Made by a program: the position numbers and the translations under genes
Shown: positions 1 through 8,595 of the stretch, in pieces
Layout: every line of letters starts with the position of its first letter
How positions within the stretch are numbered: position 1 is the stretch's first letter
Notes under the pieces: generated by a model
Told to the model about the DNA's origin: nothing
The model's input: only the letters and a program-made list of their open reading frames with translations
The model's database searches: none
Origin: Rhizobium deserti
Lineage (GTDB): Bacteria; Pseudomonadota; Alphaproteobacteria; Rhizobiales; Rhizobiaceae
Assembly (NCBI RefSeq): GCF_004358025.1
Contig: NZ_SMTL01000007.1
Span: 1 to 64,000, forward strand
DNA: 64,000 nt
Direction: 5' to 3'

Positions 1-40
1 GCTGCAAATTGCGTCGAGTTGCGTCCGAGCATATCTAGCC

Positions 41-592
41 TCAGTTCAAGTCAATGACTTCGCCGTTGATCTGAACATGGCCGGAGGCCGCGAAGTTGAA
101 TTTCGTGCCGGTGATTGTGACGTTGCCGTCCTTGTCCATCATGAGTTTTGATTGCCCACACTTGATGATGAACTCCTCGCCGGCGTTGATCGTCATAGTG
201 TGTCCGACGGTAGTGTTCTTGTAGAGCCCAATTTGCTCCGTCCTGGCGATGCCGATCGTATCGGTGCGGAACTTCTCAATGACGGTGCTGACAATGCCAC
301 TGATCGGAAGGAGCCTGCTCAATAGTGCACCTAGACCAGAACCGGCGGCGACCTGTTCTCCTCCAGCAGCGGTGGAGAAATTTCCTGCACTGTTAACCTC
401 TCCGTTTGCAAGAAGGGAGGCAGCTTCGGTGGCGACGCCGGCAGAGGCTATTGCACCAGCGAATTCCTGAAGCAGCGGGTGGTCGATCGCCGCCGCTCCG
501 TTCCTGCTGTCGAGGCCACCCGCAGCAGCGATACCGCTCAACATACCGAGCAAAGGTACGCCTGCAGCACCGCCCCCTACTGTGAGGTTCAT
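41..592 (-). CDS. VgrG C-terminal-tail-like (gp5 needle-like) protein, stand-alone
   Basis: The last ~75 residues have the alternating short-strand pattern of the VgrG/gp5 C-terminal beta-helix (NTTVGHTMTINAGEEF, then IIKCGQSKLMMDKDGNVTI). The first ~110 residues are Gly/Ala-rich and hydrophobic. The frame is closed upstream by a stop at 626-628 and the next gene follows at once, so this is not simply the 3' end of a longer vgrG. The start is ATG at 592; an in-frame TTG at 610 is the alternative, and neither has a strong Shine-Dalgarno. No other T6SS structural gene is visible, although a Tlde1-like pseudogene lies near 61.2 kb. A role as a spike-tip or effector-adaptor fragment is inference; a phage-tail-like origin is also possible. 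Confidence 0.55.
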   Translation of the reverse strand: MNLTVGGGAAGVPLLGMLSGIAAAGGLDSRNGAAAIDHPLLQEFAGAIASAGVATEAASLLANGEVNSAGNFSTAAGGEQVAAGSGLGALLSRLLPISGIVSTVIEKFRTDTIGIARTEQIGLYKNTTVGHTMTINAGEEFIIKCGQSKLMMDKDGNVTITGTKFNFAASGHVQINGEVIDLN

Positions 593-662
593 CGAGCCGC
601 CGATCTTCAACTTGGAAGTGCCCGGCTATGTGGTTCGCGCCCGTAATCCGCTCTGGCTCCGG

Positions 663-1955
663 TCAGCGCGCCTCCGACACCTGATCGGCGGTGACCGTAC
701 CCTTCCGCCCGCTGAAGTGTTCGACGACGTAGTTTGCCAGCGCGGCCACATCCTCGTCCGAGTATATTTTGGCAAAGGAAGGCATGGTCCTTCCCGGTGC
801 CGCATCATGGTCGGAGGAACCCTGAAGGACGACCCTCACCACGTTGCTCGCCGTCGGATCGCTAAGGGCGTGACCGCCGAGGATCGCGGCTCTTGAATTG
901 AATTGTCCTTCGCCGTTCCATCCGTGACAGCTCGCGCAGGCTCCGGCGTAGATTTGCTTACCCGGTTGAGTGTCGGCGGAAACCTGTGTCGATCCGGCTG
1001 TCAGTTCCTCGTTCTGACGCGACATCGCCTTGAGATCGGGATCTCCCGCTACCGCCGGAACCGTTCGGAGATATGCAACGATGGCTTCGATATCAGATCT
1101 GGGCAGCTTGCTGAGGCTGAGATCGATGGCCTCGCGCATGGGACCCGAGGCTACGCCGTGGTCTTTGGCGTGCCCAGCAGAAAGCATTTCCGCGATCTGG
1201 TTGTCGCTCCAGTTCCCAAGTCCGTAATCCTTGTCGGAAGTGATATTCCAGGCCTTCCAGCCGTCAACGTTACCGCCAGAGAGTGCGACGCTCTGCTTCC
1301 TCTGGAACATAAGGCCGCGCGGTGTGTGACATTCACCGCAATGGGCCAAGGCCTCTACGAGGTAGGCACCATCGTTCCACTTCTTGTCTTTGCCGGGATC
1401 GGGCTCGAAGGGCCCCCAAGGCATAAAGAGAAGTTTCCATCCACGCATCAACGGCCTCTGGTCGAACGGGAACGCCAGAGCGTTCTCCGGCGCGGGCTCG
1501 GACACCTGGGCGAGCGTGGTCAGGTAAGCCCTGATGGCGAGGATGTCGTCGGTCGAGAGGAGCGCGTAGGAGGTATACGGAAACGCGGGATAGAGATCCT
1601 CGCCATGTTTGCCGACGCCGGAACGCATGGCCCTGACGAATTCGGCATCGCTCCAGTCTCCGATCCCGACCGTCTTATCGGGCGTGATGTTGGGAGAGTA
1701 GATCGTTCCGAACGGTAGCTTGAATGCCAGCCCGCCAGCGAAGGGCTTGCCGCCCTTGGTGGTGTGACAGGCGGCACAGTCCGCCGCGACCGTCAGATAC
1801 TCGCCGCGGGCGACGAGTTCGGCTCCTGTCGGCTGGGCCTTGCTGGCTTGGACATCCGGAAGTCCATGAGGCCAGAAGAAGAAACAGACCGCGCCCAGAA
1901 GGCCGACGACTGCAATGGTGCAGATTCCGATGATGTAATTCCGCCAGCGTACCAT
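663..1955 (-). CDS. tri-haem c-type cytochrome (gluconate/alcohol dehydrogenase cytochrome subunit-like)
   Basis: This 430-aa protein has an N-terminal membrane anchor or signal (about residues 7-28) and three haem c sites: CAACH at 60-64, CGECH at 206-210 and CASCH at 340-344. Three-haem subunits of membrane flavin or quinoprotein dehydrogenases pass electrons from periplasmic substrate oxidation to ubiquinone. The dehydrogenase partner is not nearby, so the donor is unknown. The ATG at 1955 is preceded by a purine-rich AAAGGAAAAGG ribosome site; the frame is open further upstream but that part looks non-coding. A perfect palindrome lies about 150 bases upstream. Confidence 0.88.
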   Translation of the reverse strand: MVRWRNYIIGICTIAVVGLLGAVCFFFWPHGLPDVQASKAQPTGAELVARGEYLTVAADCAACHTTKGGKPFAGGLAFKLPFGTIYSPNITPDKTVGIGDWSDAEFVRAMRSGVGKHGEDLYPAFPYTSYALLSTDDILAIRAYLTTLAQVSEPAPENALAFPFDQRPLMRGWKLLFMPWGPFEPDPGKDKKWNDGAYLVEALAHCGECHTPRGLMFQRKQSVALSGGNVDGWKAWNITSDKDYGLGNWSDNQIAEMLSAGHAKDHGVASGPMREAIDLSLSKLPRSDIEAIVAYLRTVPAVAGDPDLKAMSRQNEELTAGSTQVSADTQPGKQIYAGACASCHGWNGEGQFNSRAAILGGHALSDPTASNVVRVVLQGSSDHDAAPGRTMPSFAKIYSDEDVAALANYVVEHFSGRKGTVTADQVSEAR

Positions 1956-2438
1956 AGTCGTGCCTTTTCCTTTCGAACCCGGCGTTCCGCTCGCACTCTG
2001 GGTGCGCCCGCCGCTCCATTCTGCCATGCCGAGCGAACCCCTCGTTCCTTCGAACTCCGGTATGCGCCACGCGTGACTATCAAGAGGATGGGATTTCCCG
2101 GCGGCTGGATTGCACAATCCTGCACCCATGTGCGGAAGTCACTGGAGTCTTGCTATGCACGGGTGGCGTCGCCCTGGTGCCGCAAAGGGGGCGATCCCTG
2201 CTCTGTCTGGGAGGGGCGGCCAAGAGCAGGGATCGCAAAGTCGCAGCCATGGCGGATGGACTACGACCGGAAGGCGACGGGACACCTTCACGGAGAGGCG
2301 GTCGGTGGGAGGAGGAGGTCGACCGTGTTGCCTCGCCTGTATGTATAACGCCTCTAATCACCGCCATTTTCTTGCAAGATTCGACTTTTTCGCAAGATGA
2401 TTTTGCATGGTTCATCGCTGTATTAGTACCGGGAAAAG
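1956..2438. other. intergenic stretch without a convincing gene
   Basis: This stretch lies between the cytochrome start and the RND-operon terminator. Several open frames cross it on both strands, but none has a credible ribosome site or recognisable protein. It contains the palindrome at 2107-2120. The cytochrome promoter must lie here, but I cannot place it with confidence. Confidence 0.5.
2107..2120. promoter_or_regulatory. perfect 14-bp palindrome GGATTGCACAATCC
   Basis: GGATTG-CA-CAATCC is self-complementary. Twelve of its bases recur at 15224-15235, and a 13/14 match lies on the minus strand at 26794-26807 in the SDR/LysR intergenic region. It sits about 150 bases upstream of the cytochrome start. 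A regulator-binding site is a reasonable inference; the regulator is not identified. Confidence 0.4.
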
Positions 2439-2474
2439 AAACGCCGACCTTGAGGATCGGCGTTCCTTTTCCGC
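2439..2474 (-). terminator. Rho-independent terminator of the RND efflux operon
   Basis: Read on the minus strand just after the RND transporter stop codon, an AACGCCGA stem, a short loop and a TCGGCGTT stem are followed by a T-rich tract (TCTTTT). This is a classic intrinsic terminator. Confidence 0.8.
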
Positions 2475-2491
2475 GTGAGTTTGGGGAGGGC

Positions 2492-5400
2492 TCAGGCAGC
2501 GATCTTCATTCCGGGTTCGTCCGCCGGACGCGGCCTGTAACGTGATCGAAGCAGGACAAAGAACACGGGCGTGAGGAACAGGCCGACGAACGTCACGCCC
2601 AGCATTCCCGAAAAAACGGCGGTGCCCAGCGATTGGCGCAGTTCCGCACCCGGGCCCTCTGCGATCATCAGCGGGACCACGCCGAAGATGAATGCGAACG
2701 CGGTCATCAGGATCGGGCGCAGCCGAAGCTTGCTCGCGGTGATTGCCGCCTCCACCGCCGACGCCCCCTCGTCCTGAGCCTGCCTCGCAAACTCCACGAT
2801 CAGGATTGCGTTCTTAGCGGCAAGACCGATCAGGACGATCAGCCCGATCTGGACGAGGATATTGTTGTCCATTCCGCGCAAATGTACGCCGATGAGAGCG
2901 GCGAGGATCGCCAAGGGCACGATCAGAATGATCGCCAACGGCAAGGTCCAGCTTTCGTACTGCGCGGACAAGGCCAGGAAGACAAAGACGACCGACAGGA
3001 TGAAGATGTAGGTGGCCGTATTTCCGGTATTCCGTTCCTGATAGGACAGTTCGGTCCAGTCGAAGCTCGTCCCCGGCGGCAGCACCTTTGCGGCTACCTG
3101 CTCCATCGCGTCCAGGGCGCTCCCCGTGGAGACTCCGGGTGCCGCGCTTCCCTGGATCGGGACCGATACGTACATGTTGTACCGTTGCACGAGCGACGGA
3201 CCGGTCGTGTCCTTGATGTCCACGAGAGTGCCCATGGGAACGAGCGCCCCGGTTGCCGATCGCACCTTGAGGGCAAGGATGTCGTCTTTGTCCATGCGAT
3301 GGCTCTGCTCCGCCTGCGCCCGTACCTGGTATACGCGGCCGTAGGCGTTGAAATCGTTTACATAAGCGGTTCCGAGATTGATCGACAGGGCCTCGAAAAC
3401 ATTCGGGATGGGTACGTTTAGCGACCGTGCCTTGTCCCGGTCGATATCCAGGAAGTATTGCGGGCTCGAGGCGCTGAAGGTCGTGAACACGCCAGTCAGC
3501 CCGGTTGTCTTGTTGGCCGCTCCCATGATTTCGTAGGCGAGCGGCAGGATGCGTTTCATGTCGGAATTGTCGAGGTCCTTGATCTGCATCTTGAAGCCGC
3601 CCGAGTTTCCCACTCCACGCACAGGAGCCGGAGGAATGGCGATGATAAACGCTTCTTCGATCGACTGGAGCTTGGCGTAGAGCTGGCCGATCAGCTTTTC
3701 GGACGACTGTCCCTTCTTGAGGCGCTCGTCAAACGCGTCGAAGGTGGCGAAGATTAGTCCCTGGTTCGACGCGTTGGTGAACGTCGCCCCGCTGAAGCCT
3801 GCGAACGAGGCTGTATGCGCGATGCCTGGCATCTTGTTGATGATGGCCGATGCGCGCTTAACGACATCGTCGGTGCGGCTCAAGGAAGCGCCGTCCGGGA
3901 GTTGGACCACCACGAGGGCGTATTCCTGGTCCATTGTGGGGATGAACCCCCGCGGCACGATCTGCGTCATGTAGAAGGTGCCGCCAAGCAGCGCGAGAAA
4001 AGCCACGACGGAAATTGCCAGAGCGAGTCTGGTCTGAACCATCCTGCGGACGATCCAGGAATATCCCCCGCTAAGGCGATCAAAGCCGCCGTTGAACTTC
4101 TCGGCTGCCCACTGACCGGACCGGGCGAGGATGCCCGTGGGTCTGCCATGATCGTGGGGGCGCAGCACGATGGCGGCCAGGGCGGGCGAAAGCGTGAGCG
4201 AGTTCAGGGCGGAGATCGCCGTCGCGACGGAGATCGTGACCGCGAACTGCCTGTAAAACTGCCCGGTAATCCCTGGGATGAATGCCGTCGGGACAAAGAC
4301 GGCGATAAGCACCAGGGAGATAGCCACGACCGCGGTTCCGACTTCGTCCATCGTCACGTGCGCCGCCTCGCGTCGCGTCAGGCCATTCCTGAGGTTTCGT
4401 TCGACGTTTTCGACCACGACAATGGCGTCGTCCACCACGATGCCGATCGCGAGAACCAGCCCGAAGAGCGAGAGCATGTTGAGCGAGATGCCGAATGCCA
4501 GAAGAAACGCAAGCGTGCCGATGAGCGATACCGGGATCGCCACGATCGGGATGAGCGCCGTGCGCCATGATTGCAGGAACACCAGAACCACGATGGCAAC
4601 GAGCACCCCGGCTTCGAAGATCGTCTTGTAGACCTCGTTGATCGATTCCGAGATGAACTTGGTCGGGTCGTAGACGATCTTGTACTCGAGGCCCGGCGGG
4701 AAATTCCTGGCTTCGGTATCCATGATCTTCCTGACCGCCGCCGCCGCTTCGAGGGCGTTCGTGCCCGGACGGGCGAAGATGCCGACGCCGACGGCCGGGA
4801 TGCCGTCGAGGTAGCTGTTCGTGGAGTAGTTCTTCGCGCCGAGTTCGATGCGGGCGACATCCTGGAGCTGAACGAGGCGGCCGCTGTCCGTCGACTTGAC
4901 GATGACATAGCGGAACTGGCGGGCATCGCTGAAGCGGCCTTCGGTCCTCACCGTGTATTCGAACGCGTTCGTGCCTGCCGCCGGCGGGCTGCCGATCGAG
5001 CCGCCGGAGACCTGGACGTTCTGGTCGCGCAATGCCTGCACCACGTCACCGGAGGTCATCCCGTAAGCGGAAAGCTTTTCGGGGTCGAGCCAGATACGAA
5101 GGGAGTATTCGCGTTCGCCAAACAGGGTGACGTCTCCTACTCCGTCGAGCCTGACGAGCTGGTCGCGGATGCGGTTGTGGCCGTAGTTCGAGATGTAGAG
5201 CTGGTCATAGCGGCTGTCGGGCGAAAGCAGGTGGACGACCATCATGATATCCGGCGAACTCTTCACGGTCGTCACGCCGAGGCGACGGACGTCCTCGGGA
5301 AGGCGCGGCTCGGCGATCGCGACGCGGTTCTGGACGAGGACCTGCGCCTTGTCGAGGTCCGTTCCGAGCTTGAAGGTCACGGTGATCGACATCACGCCGT

Positions 5401-5659
5401 CAGCACTCGAGTAGGACGACATGTAGAGCATGTCCTCGACGCCGTTGATCTCCTGCTCGATCGGGGTCGCGACGGTATCCGCGATTGTCTGCGAATCCGC
5501 GCCCGGATAGGAGGTCCGCACTACGATGGTGGGCGGCGCGATGTCCGGATACTGGGCGACCGGAAGGTTGAAGTACGCGATCCCCCCAACGATCAGCAGG
5601 ACGATTGAAAGCACGGAGGCGAAAATGGGTCGCCTAATGAAAAAGTGCGAAAATCTCAT
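2492..5659 (-). CDS. RND multidrug efflux inner-membrane transporter (HAE1/AcrB-MexB family)
   Basis: At 1055 aa this is the normal length for an AcrB-type proton-driven pump. The N-terminus carries the family start (FFIRRPIFASVLS) and the QYPDIAPP segment at 36-43. The paired proton-relay aspartates of TM4 are at about 410-411 in GIVVDDAIVVVEN. Twelve membrane segments and two periplasmic loops are expected. It would export hydrophobic compounds with the fusion protein encoded immediately upstream and an outer-membrane channel not found here. Its ATG overlaps the preceding stop by four bases, indicating translational coupling. The substrate cannot be inferred. Confidence 0.95.
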   Translation of the reverse strand: MRFSHFFIRRPIFASVLSIVLLIVGGIAYFNLPVAQYPDIAPPTIVVRTSYPGADSQTIADTVATPIEQEINGVEDMLYMSSYSSADGVMSITVTFKLGTDLDKAQVLVQNRVAIAEPRLPEDVRRLGVTTVKSSPDIMMVVHLLSPDSRYDQLYISNYGHNRIRDQLVRLDGVGDVTLFGEREYSLRIWLDPEKLSAYGMTSGDVVQALRDQNVQVSGGSIGSPPAAGTNAFEYTVRTEGRFSDARQFRYVIVKSTDSGRLVQLQDVARIELGAKNYSTNSYLDGIPAVGVGIFARPGTNALEAAAAVRKIMDTEARNFPPGLEYKIVYDPTKFISESINEVYKTIFEAGVLVAIVVLVFLQSWRTALIPIVAIPVSLIGTLAFLLAFGISLNMLSLFGLVLAIGIVVDDAIVVVENVERNLRNGLTRREAAHVTMDEVGTAVVAISLVLIAVFVPTAFIPGITGQFYRQFAVTISVATAISALNSLTLSPALAAIVLRPHDHGRPTGILARSGQWAAEKFNGGFDRLSGGYSWIVRRMVQTRLALAISVVAFLALLGGTFYMTQIVPRGFIPTMDQEYALVVVQLPDGASLSRTDDVVKRASAIINKMPGIAHTASFAGFSGATFTNASNQGLIFATFDAFDERLKKGQSSEKLIGQLYAKLQSIEEAFIIAIPPAPVRGVGNSGGFKMQIKDLDNSDMKRILPLAYEIMGAANKTTGLTGVFTTFSASSPQYFLDIDRDKARSLNVPIPNVFEALSINLGTAYVNDFNAYGRVYQVRAQAEQSHRMDKDDILALKVRSATGALVPMGTLVDIKDTTGPSLVQRYNMYVSVPIQGSAAPGVSTGSALDAMEQVAAKVLPPGTSFDWTELSYQERNTGNTATYIFILSVVFVFLALSAQYESWTLPLAIILIVPLAILAALIGVHLRGMDNNILVQIGLIVLIGLAAKNAILIVEFARQAQDEGASAVEAAITASKLRLRPILMTAFAFIFGVVPLMIAEGPGAELRQSLGTAVFSGMLGVTFVGLFLTPVFFVLLRSRYRPRPADEPGMKIAA

Positions 5660-6834
5660 TGGACCTCTCCCATAACAATCGCTTCCGGAGCGAGCTGTGT
5701 CATCTTGGGCGTCACCTTCTGGCCGGGGCGGGCCCGCATCAGGCCGTTGACGACGATAGTCTCGTCGCCTTTGAGGCCTTCGCGTATTACCCGGTAACCG
5801 TAGAGCTTCGGCCCCGTGCGGACGGCCTTCGTGGTGACGGTTCCATCGGGACCGACGACGTAGACGACCCTTTGGTTCTGGTCGGCGGAAAGCGCTTCAT
5901 CCGGCACCAAAATCGCGGTGTAGGATTTTGACGCGCCGACCTCGATCCTGCCGAACAGGCCGGGCTGGAGCACGAGATCGGGGTTCGGGAACCGGGCGCG
6001 GACGCGCATGGTGCCGGACTGGCTGTCCACCTTGTTCTCCGAGAAATTCAGCTTGCCGTGGAAGGCCTTCGAAGAGCCGTCCGCGATGGTTGCGGTGACG
6101 TCGAGACCGCCACCCCCTTCCTGCAGGGACTGCCCGTTCTCCCGTGCGAGCGCCGCATAAGATAGCAACCTGCGCTCGTCGACGTCGAAATAGAAATCGA
6201 TCGGATCCAGCGATACGATCGTAGTCAGCTCCGTCTGGTCGGCCTGGACAAGGTTACCCGGGGAAATCATGTGCCTGTCGATCCGCCCGCTCAACGGAGC
6301 GGTGATCTGAGTGTAGTCCAGGTCCAGTTGGGCTCGGTCCGCGTTCGCCTTAGCGCCGCGGACACTGGCCTGCGCCGATATCCACTCGCGCCGGCGGTCG
6401 TCCAGCACCGAAATCGACTGGCTGCCGTTTGTGGACAGCGCTTCCGCGCGGTGGAACTGGGCCTCGGCATAGGTCAGTGTCGATTTCGCGACCTCGAGCG
6501 CCGAAGTCGCCTCTTCGAGTGCGGTCTTGAACGGCCTCTGGTCGATCACGAACAAGGGGTCTCCGCTCTTGACGAGCGAACCGTCCGTGAACTGAACCTT
6601 ATCGAGATATCCTCCGACCCTCGCGCGGACGAGGACCTCCTCCACGGCCTGGAACCTGCCGATGAAGTCGTCTTGCTCCTTGACGTCGCGGACGAGTGGC
6701 TTGGCGACGGTGACTGGCGGTGGAGCTGACATGTCCTGACCCAGGGTCGCCGTCGCGGAATAGAATGTGGCCAACGTCGCGAAGATGGCTGACTGCACAT
6801 GCTTCCGCGAGCTAGCGGGTAGGTTGGGTTTCAT
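5656..6834 (-). CDS. RND efflux periplasmic membrane-fusion protein (AcrA/MexA family)
   Basis: This 392-aa HlyD-family adaptor has an N-terminal export signal (about residues 15-33). The biotinyl-lipoyl half-motif VRARVGGYLDKVQF is followed by a long coiled-coil hairpin, the second lipoyl half (DLDYTQITAPLSGRI) and a beta-barrel/membrane-proximal region ending in GLMRARPGQKV. It bridges the inner-membrane pump to an outer-membrane channel. It is first in a two-gene operon and its stop overlaps the transporter start. No outer-membrane factor follows, so the pump probably borrows one from elsewhere. A TACAAT-like element lies about 65 bases upstream on the same strand. Confidence 0.95.
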   Translation of the reverse strand: MKPNLPASSRKHVQSAIFATLATFYSATATLGQDMSAPPPVTVAKPLVRDVKEQDDFIGRFQAVEEVLVRARVGGYLDKVQFTDGSLVKSGDPLFVIDQRPFKTALEEATSALEVAKSTLTYAEAQFHRAEALSTNGSQSISVLDDRRREWISAQASVRGAKANADRAQLDLDYTQITAPLSGRIDRHMISPGNLVQADQTELTTIVSLDPIDFYFDVDERRLLSYAALARENGQSLQEGGGGLDVTATIADGSSKAFHGKLNFSENKVDSQSGTMRVRARFPNPDLVLQPGLFGRIEVGASKSYTAILVPDEALSADQNQRVVYVVGPDGTVTTKAVRTGPKLYGYRVIREGLKGDETIVVNGLMRARPGQKVTPKMTQLAPEAIVMGEVQ

Positions 6835-6898
6835 GGTCGGAGCCTTGTCTCTCGAGGTATTTCCAGGGAGACATCCTGCCCGCGGACCCGGTGCGGCG

Positions 6899-6904
6899 AT
6901 TGTA
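6899..6904 (-). promoter_or_regulatory. TACAAT -10-like element for the RND operon
   Basis: Read on the minus strand, TTACAATCGCCGCA lies about 65 bases before the fusion-protein start. It fits the TACAAT element seen before many genes in the window. No TTGACA-like -35 is evident. Confidence 0.35.
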
Positions 6905-6991
6905 ACTTACGGGCTTCGCAAAGACCGGGGTTCCGCGCTTTTGGACGATCCTACCCTATTGAACCACCCCCGCATCCACATCGCCAATTCA

Positions 6992-6997
6992 TACAAT
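6992..6997 (+). promoter_or_regulatory. TACAATAA -10-like element for the 63-aa gene
   Basis: ATACAATAAC lies 64 bases before the ATG at 7056, at the position expected for a -10 box with a short leader. The upstream 17-base spacing does not reveal a TTGACA. Confidence 0.4.
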
Positions 6998-7055
6998 AAC
7001 GGCCCGACCGAGCCTCATAGCCTCCGCTCATCAACGTTCAGAAAGGCTAAAATCG

Positions 7056-7247
7056 ATGAGAGACAGCTATCATCCCGCCCCGGTCAACTATGGCACCGGG
7101 CCCATGATCCTTTTTATCCTTTGCCTGATGGTCGGCATGCTCGGATATCTCGTCGCTTTCGGCGAGACGTTCAGGGCGAGCCCCACACCTCGCGTCTACA
7201 TCGCCGACATGCCCGAACTCTACGAGAAGCCCGTCGCCAAGCGTTGA
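7056..7247 (+). CDS. small single-pass membrane protein
   Basis: This 63-aa protein has one strong membrane helix (about residues 15-34, PMILFILCLMVGMLGYL) and a short basic tail. GAAAGG before the ATG serves as a ribosome site, and a TACAATAA element lies 64 bases upstream. I do not recognise a family. It is divergent from the RND operon. A 23-codon frame begins at an overlapping TGATG at its end, but I do not call that a gene. Confidence 0.6.
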   Translation: MRDSYHPAPVNYGTGPMILFILCLMVGMLGYLVAFGETFRASPTPRVYIADMPELYEKPVAKR

Positions 7248-7585
7248 TGTGGCTCGGCTCGATTGACCGCATGAGGAGAAGTCTGTTGGCGGACGCCGAT
7301 AACAAGACACTCAGCTGAAGGTCGCAAATGCGCAGCCGCAAGACGTCGGATACGGGCTTGCCCGGGGAGGCTAAATCGTCGAATTGGTGGGCAAACGGCA
7401 TACGGCAGCCATCGCAGTCGACTCTTGCCGAGCCCAAGTCCCTGCTCCGGTCGACGCGAGTGTATTGGACAATCCGGCGGCACGGCCGTCGTTATTTTGG
7501 GCTCCGAGAGGCAACGCAGATCTGCGGCGCTCACATTCTAATCCATAGTAGCGCTCTCGCAGGGCGCTTTCCGAGGAAACCCTCC
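7248..7585. other. intergenic stretch, no supported gene
   Basis: Between the 63-aa membrane protein and the DUF2188 gene I see only weak open frames. No terminator or promoter is clear. Confidence 0.4.
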
Positions 7586-7828
7586 ATGAAGATCACCTAT
7601 CACGTCGGCCAACATGACGGCGGTTACGCCTACCGCCTCGACAACGTCTGGTCCGAGCCGTTCGCGACACACCAACAGGCACTCAAGGCGGCCAAGGCCG
7701 CGGCGGAGCGCCAGCATCTCGAGGGTCGCGACGCCGAGATCACCTACCAAGCCGCGGACGGCACCTGGCGAAGCGAACACGCGCGGGGCGGAGACAGGCC
7801 GGAGACGGCGGTGGTGGACGACGGCTGA
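7586..7828 (+). CDS. DUF2188-family small protein
   Basis: The 80-aa product has the DUF2188 pattern: an N-terminal strand ITYHVGQHDGGYAYRL, a helix rich in Ala/Lys (HQQALKAAKAAAERQH), then ITYQAADGTWRSEHARGGD with the conserved G-x-W. The function of the family is unknown. The ATG at 7586 has a GAGGAAA ribosome site; the frame extends upstream without sensible coding. A strong inverted repeat follows the stop. Confidence 0.8.
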   Translation: MKITYHVGQHDGGYAYRLDNVWSEPFATHQQALKAAKAAAERQHLEGRDAEITYQAADGTWRSEHARGGDRPETAVVDDG

Positions 7829-7842
7829 GCCCCGCGCCTAAG

Positions 7843-7879
7843 GGAAATGTCCGTTGCGTTCAATTCAGCGGGCATTTCC
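7843..7879. terminator. inverted repeat between convergent genes, probable terminator
   Basis: GGAAATGTCCG (7843-7853) pairs with CGGGCATTTCC (7869-7879) with one G-T pair. It lies between the DUF2188 gene and the convergent GlcG/HbpS-like gene. No long T run follows, so termination is likely but not certain. Confidence 0.5.
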
Positions 7880-7929
7880 GTATTCAATCCACCTTAGATG
7901 TCGCCAGGTACGCGTCAGGTCTCGCGCAT

Positions 7930-8460
7930 TCACTTCGCGAATGCTGCCGCTCCGGCCTTGGCGACCGCTTCGTCCTGGTCCTTGTTGCCACCGCTTACGC
8001 CGATCGCGCCAACGACCCTGCCATCCATCTTGAGCGGAACTCCACCCTGCATGACAACATAGCCCGACGACAAGAGCGCCACCCGGCCACCGTTCGCCAT
8101 GTTTTCCAGGCTTCCCGTACTCTGCCAGAAGGCAGCAGCCGTCTCGGCCTTGCCCTGGGCGATCCTAGCACTCGCGGGAAATGCTCCGTCCATGCGTTCG
8201 GCGGCGACGACCGCACCCGAATTATCCACCACGAAGATACTAGAAGGCGGCCCCTTCTGCGCTTCCACCTCCGCTGCGGAGATTACCTTGCGCGCGGTGG
8301 CGGCATCGAGATCGACAGCCGATTGGGCTTGGGCCTGCGCCGCCCAGACGACGATCAGACCGAGCGCACCGAGGAGAACGGCACGACTGCGCTGCGGCTT
8401 GACCTGCGCGGTTGAAGAAAGGTTGCCCGCGTATGTTTTCATCGGAAACTTCATTTTCAT
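7930..8460 (-). CDS. secreted GlcG/HbpS-family (DUF336) haem-binding-like protein
   Basis: About 176 aa with an export signal (VLLGALGLIVVWAAQAQAQ). The mature part has the family pattern: helix ATARKVISAAEVEAQK, strand SIFVVDNSGAVVAAERMDGA, KAETAAAFW, then GGVPLKMDGRVVGAIGVSGG. Family members include HbpS (haem-binding) and GlcG of glycolate loci. Three in-frame ATGs (8460, 8454, 8442) compete and none has a strong ribosome site, so the exact start is open. The role here is inferred only from family. Confidence 0.82.
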   Translation of the reverse strand: MKMKFPMKTYAGNLSSTAQVKPQRSRAVLLGALGLIVVWAAQAQAQSAVDLDAATARKVISAAEVEAQKGPPSSIFVVDNSGAVVAAERMDGAFPASARIAQGKAETAAAFWQSTGSLENMANGGRVALLSSGYVVMQGGVPLKMDGRVVGAIGVSGGNKDQDEAVAKAGAAAFAK

Positions 8461-8595
8461 TGCGAGGTGCGGAACGCCTCGAAGGCGCGCCAACGTAGTT
8501 CTTCCAACCGACGCGTTCTTGTAATTTCGAGTCACCAACTCACGAGCCTTGCCAGGAAAACCGCCGTGCTCGTCAAACGGCTTTTGAACTGGCGA

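Noticed and set aside
4378-4926. Long Ser/Arg-rich frames inside the RND transporter gene
   Set aside because: Typical shadow frames of a high-GC gene.
6949-6960. Half-sites resembling the 11219 palindrome at 6949 and 12056
   Set aside because: Only one arm matches, so they were not listed as binding sites.
7247-7318. 23-codon frame starting at an overlapping TGATG after the 63-aa gene
   Set aside because: Too short and without independent support.
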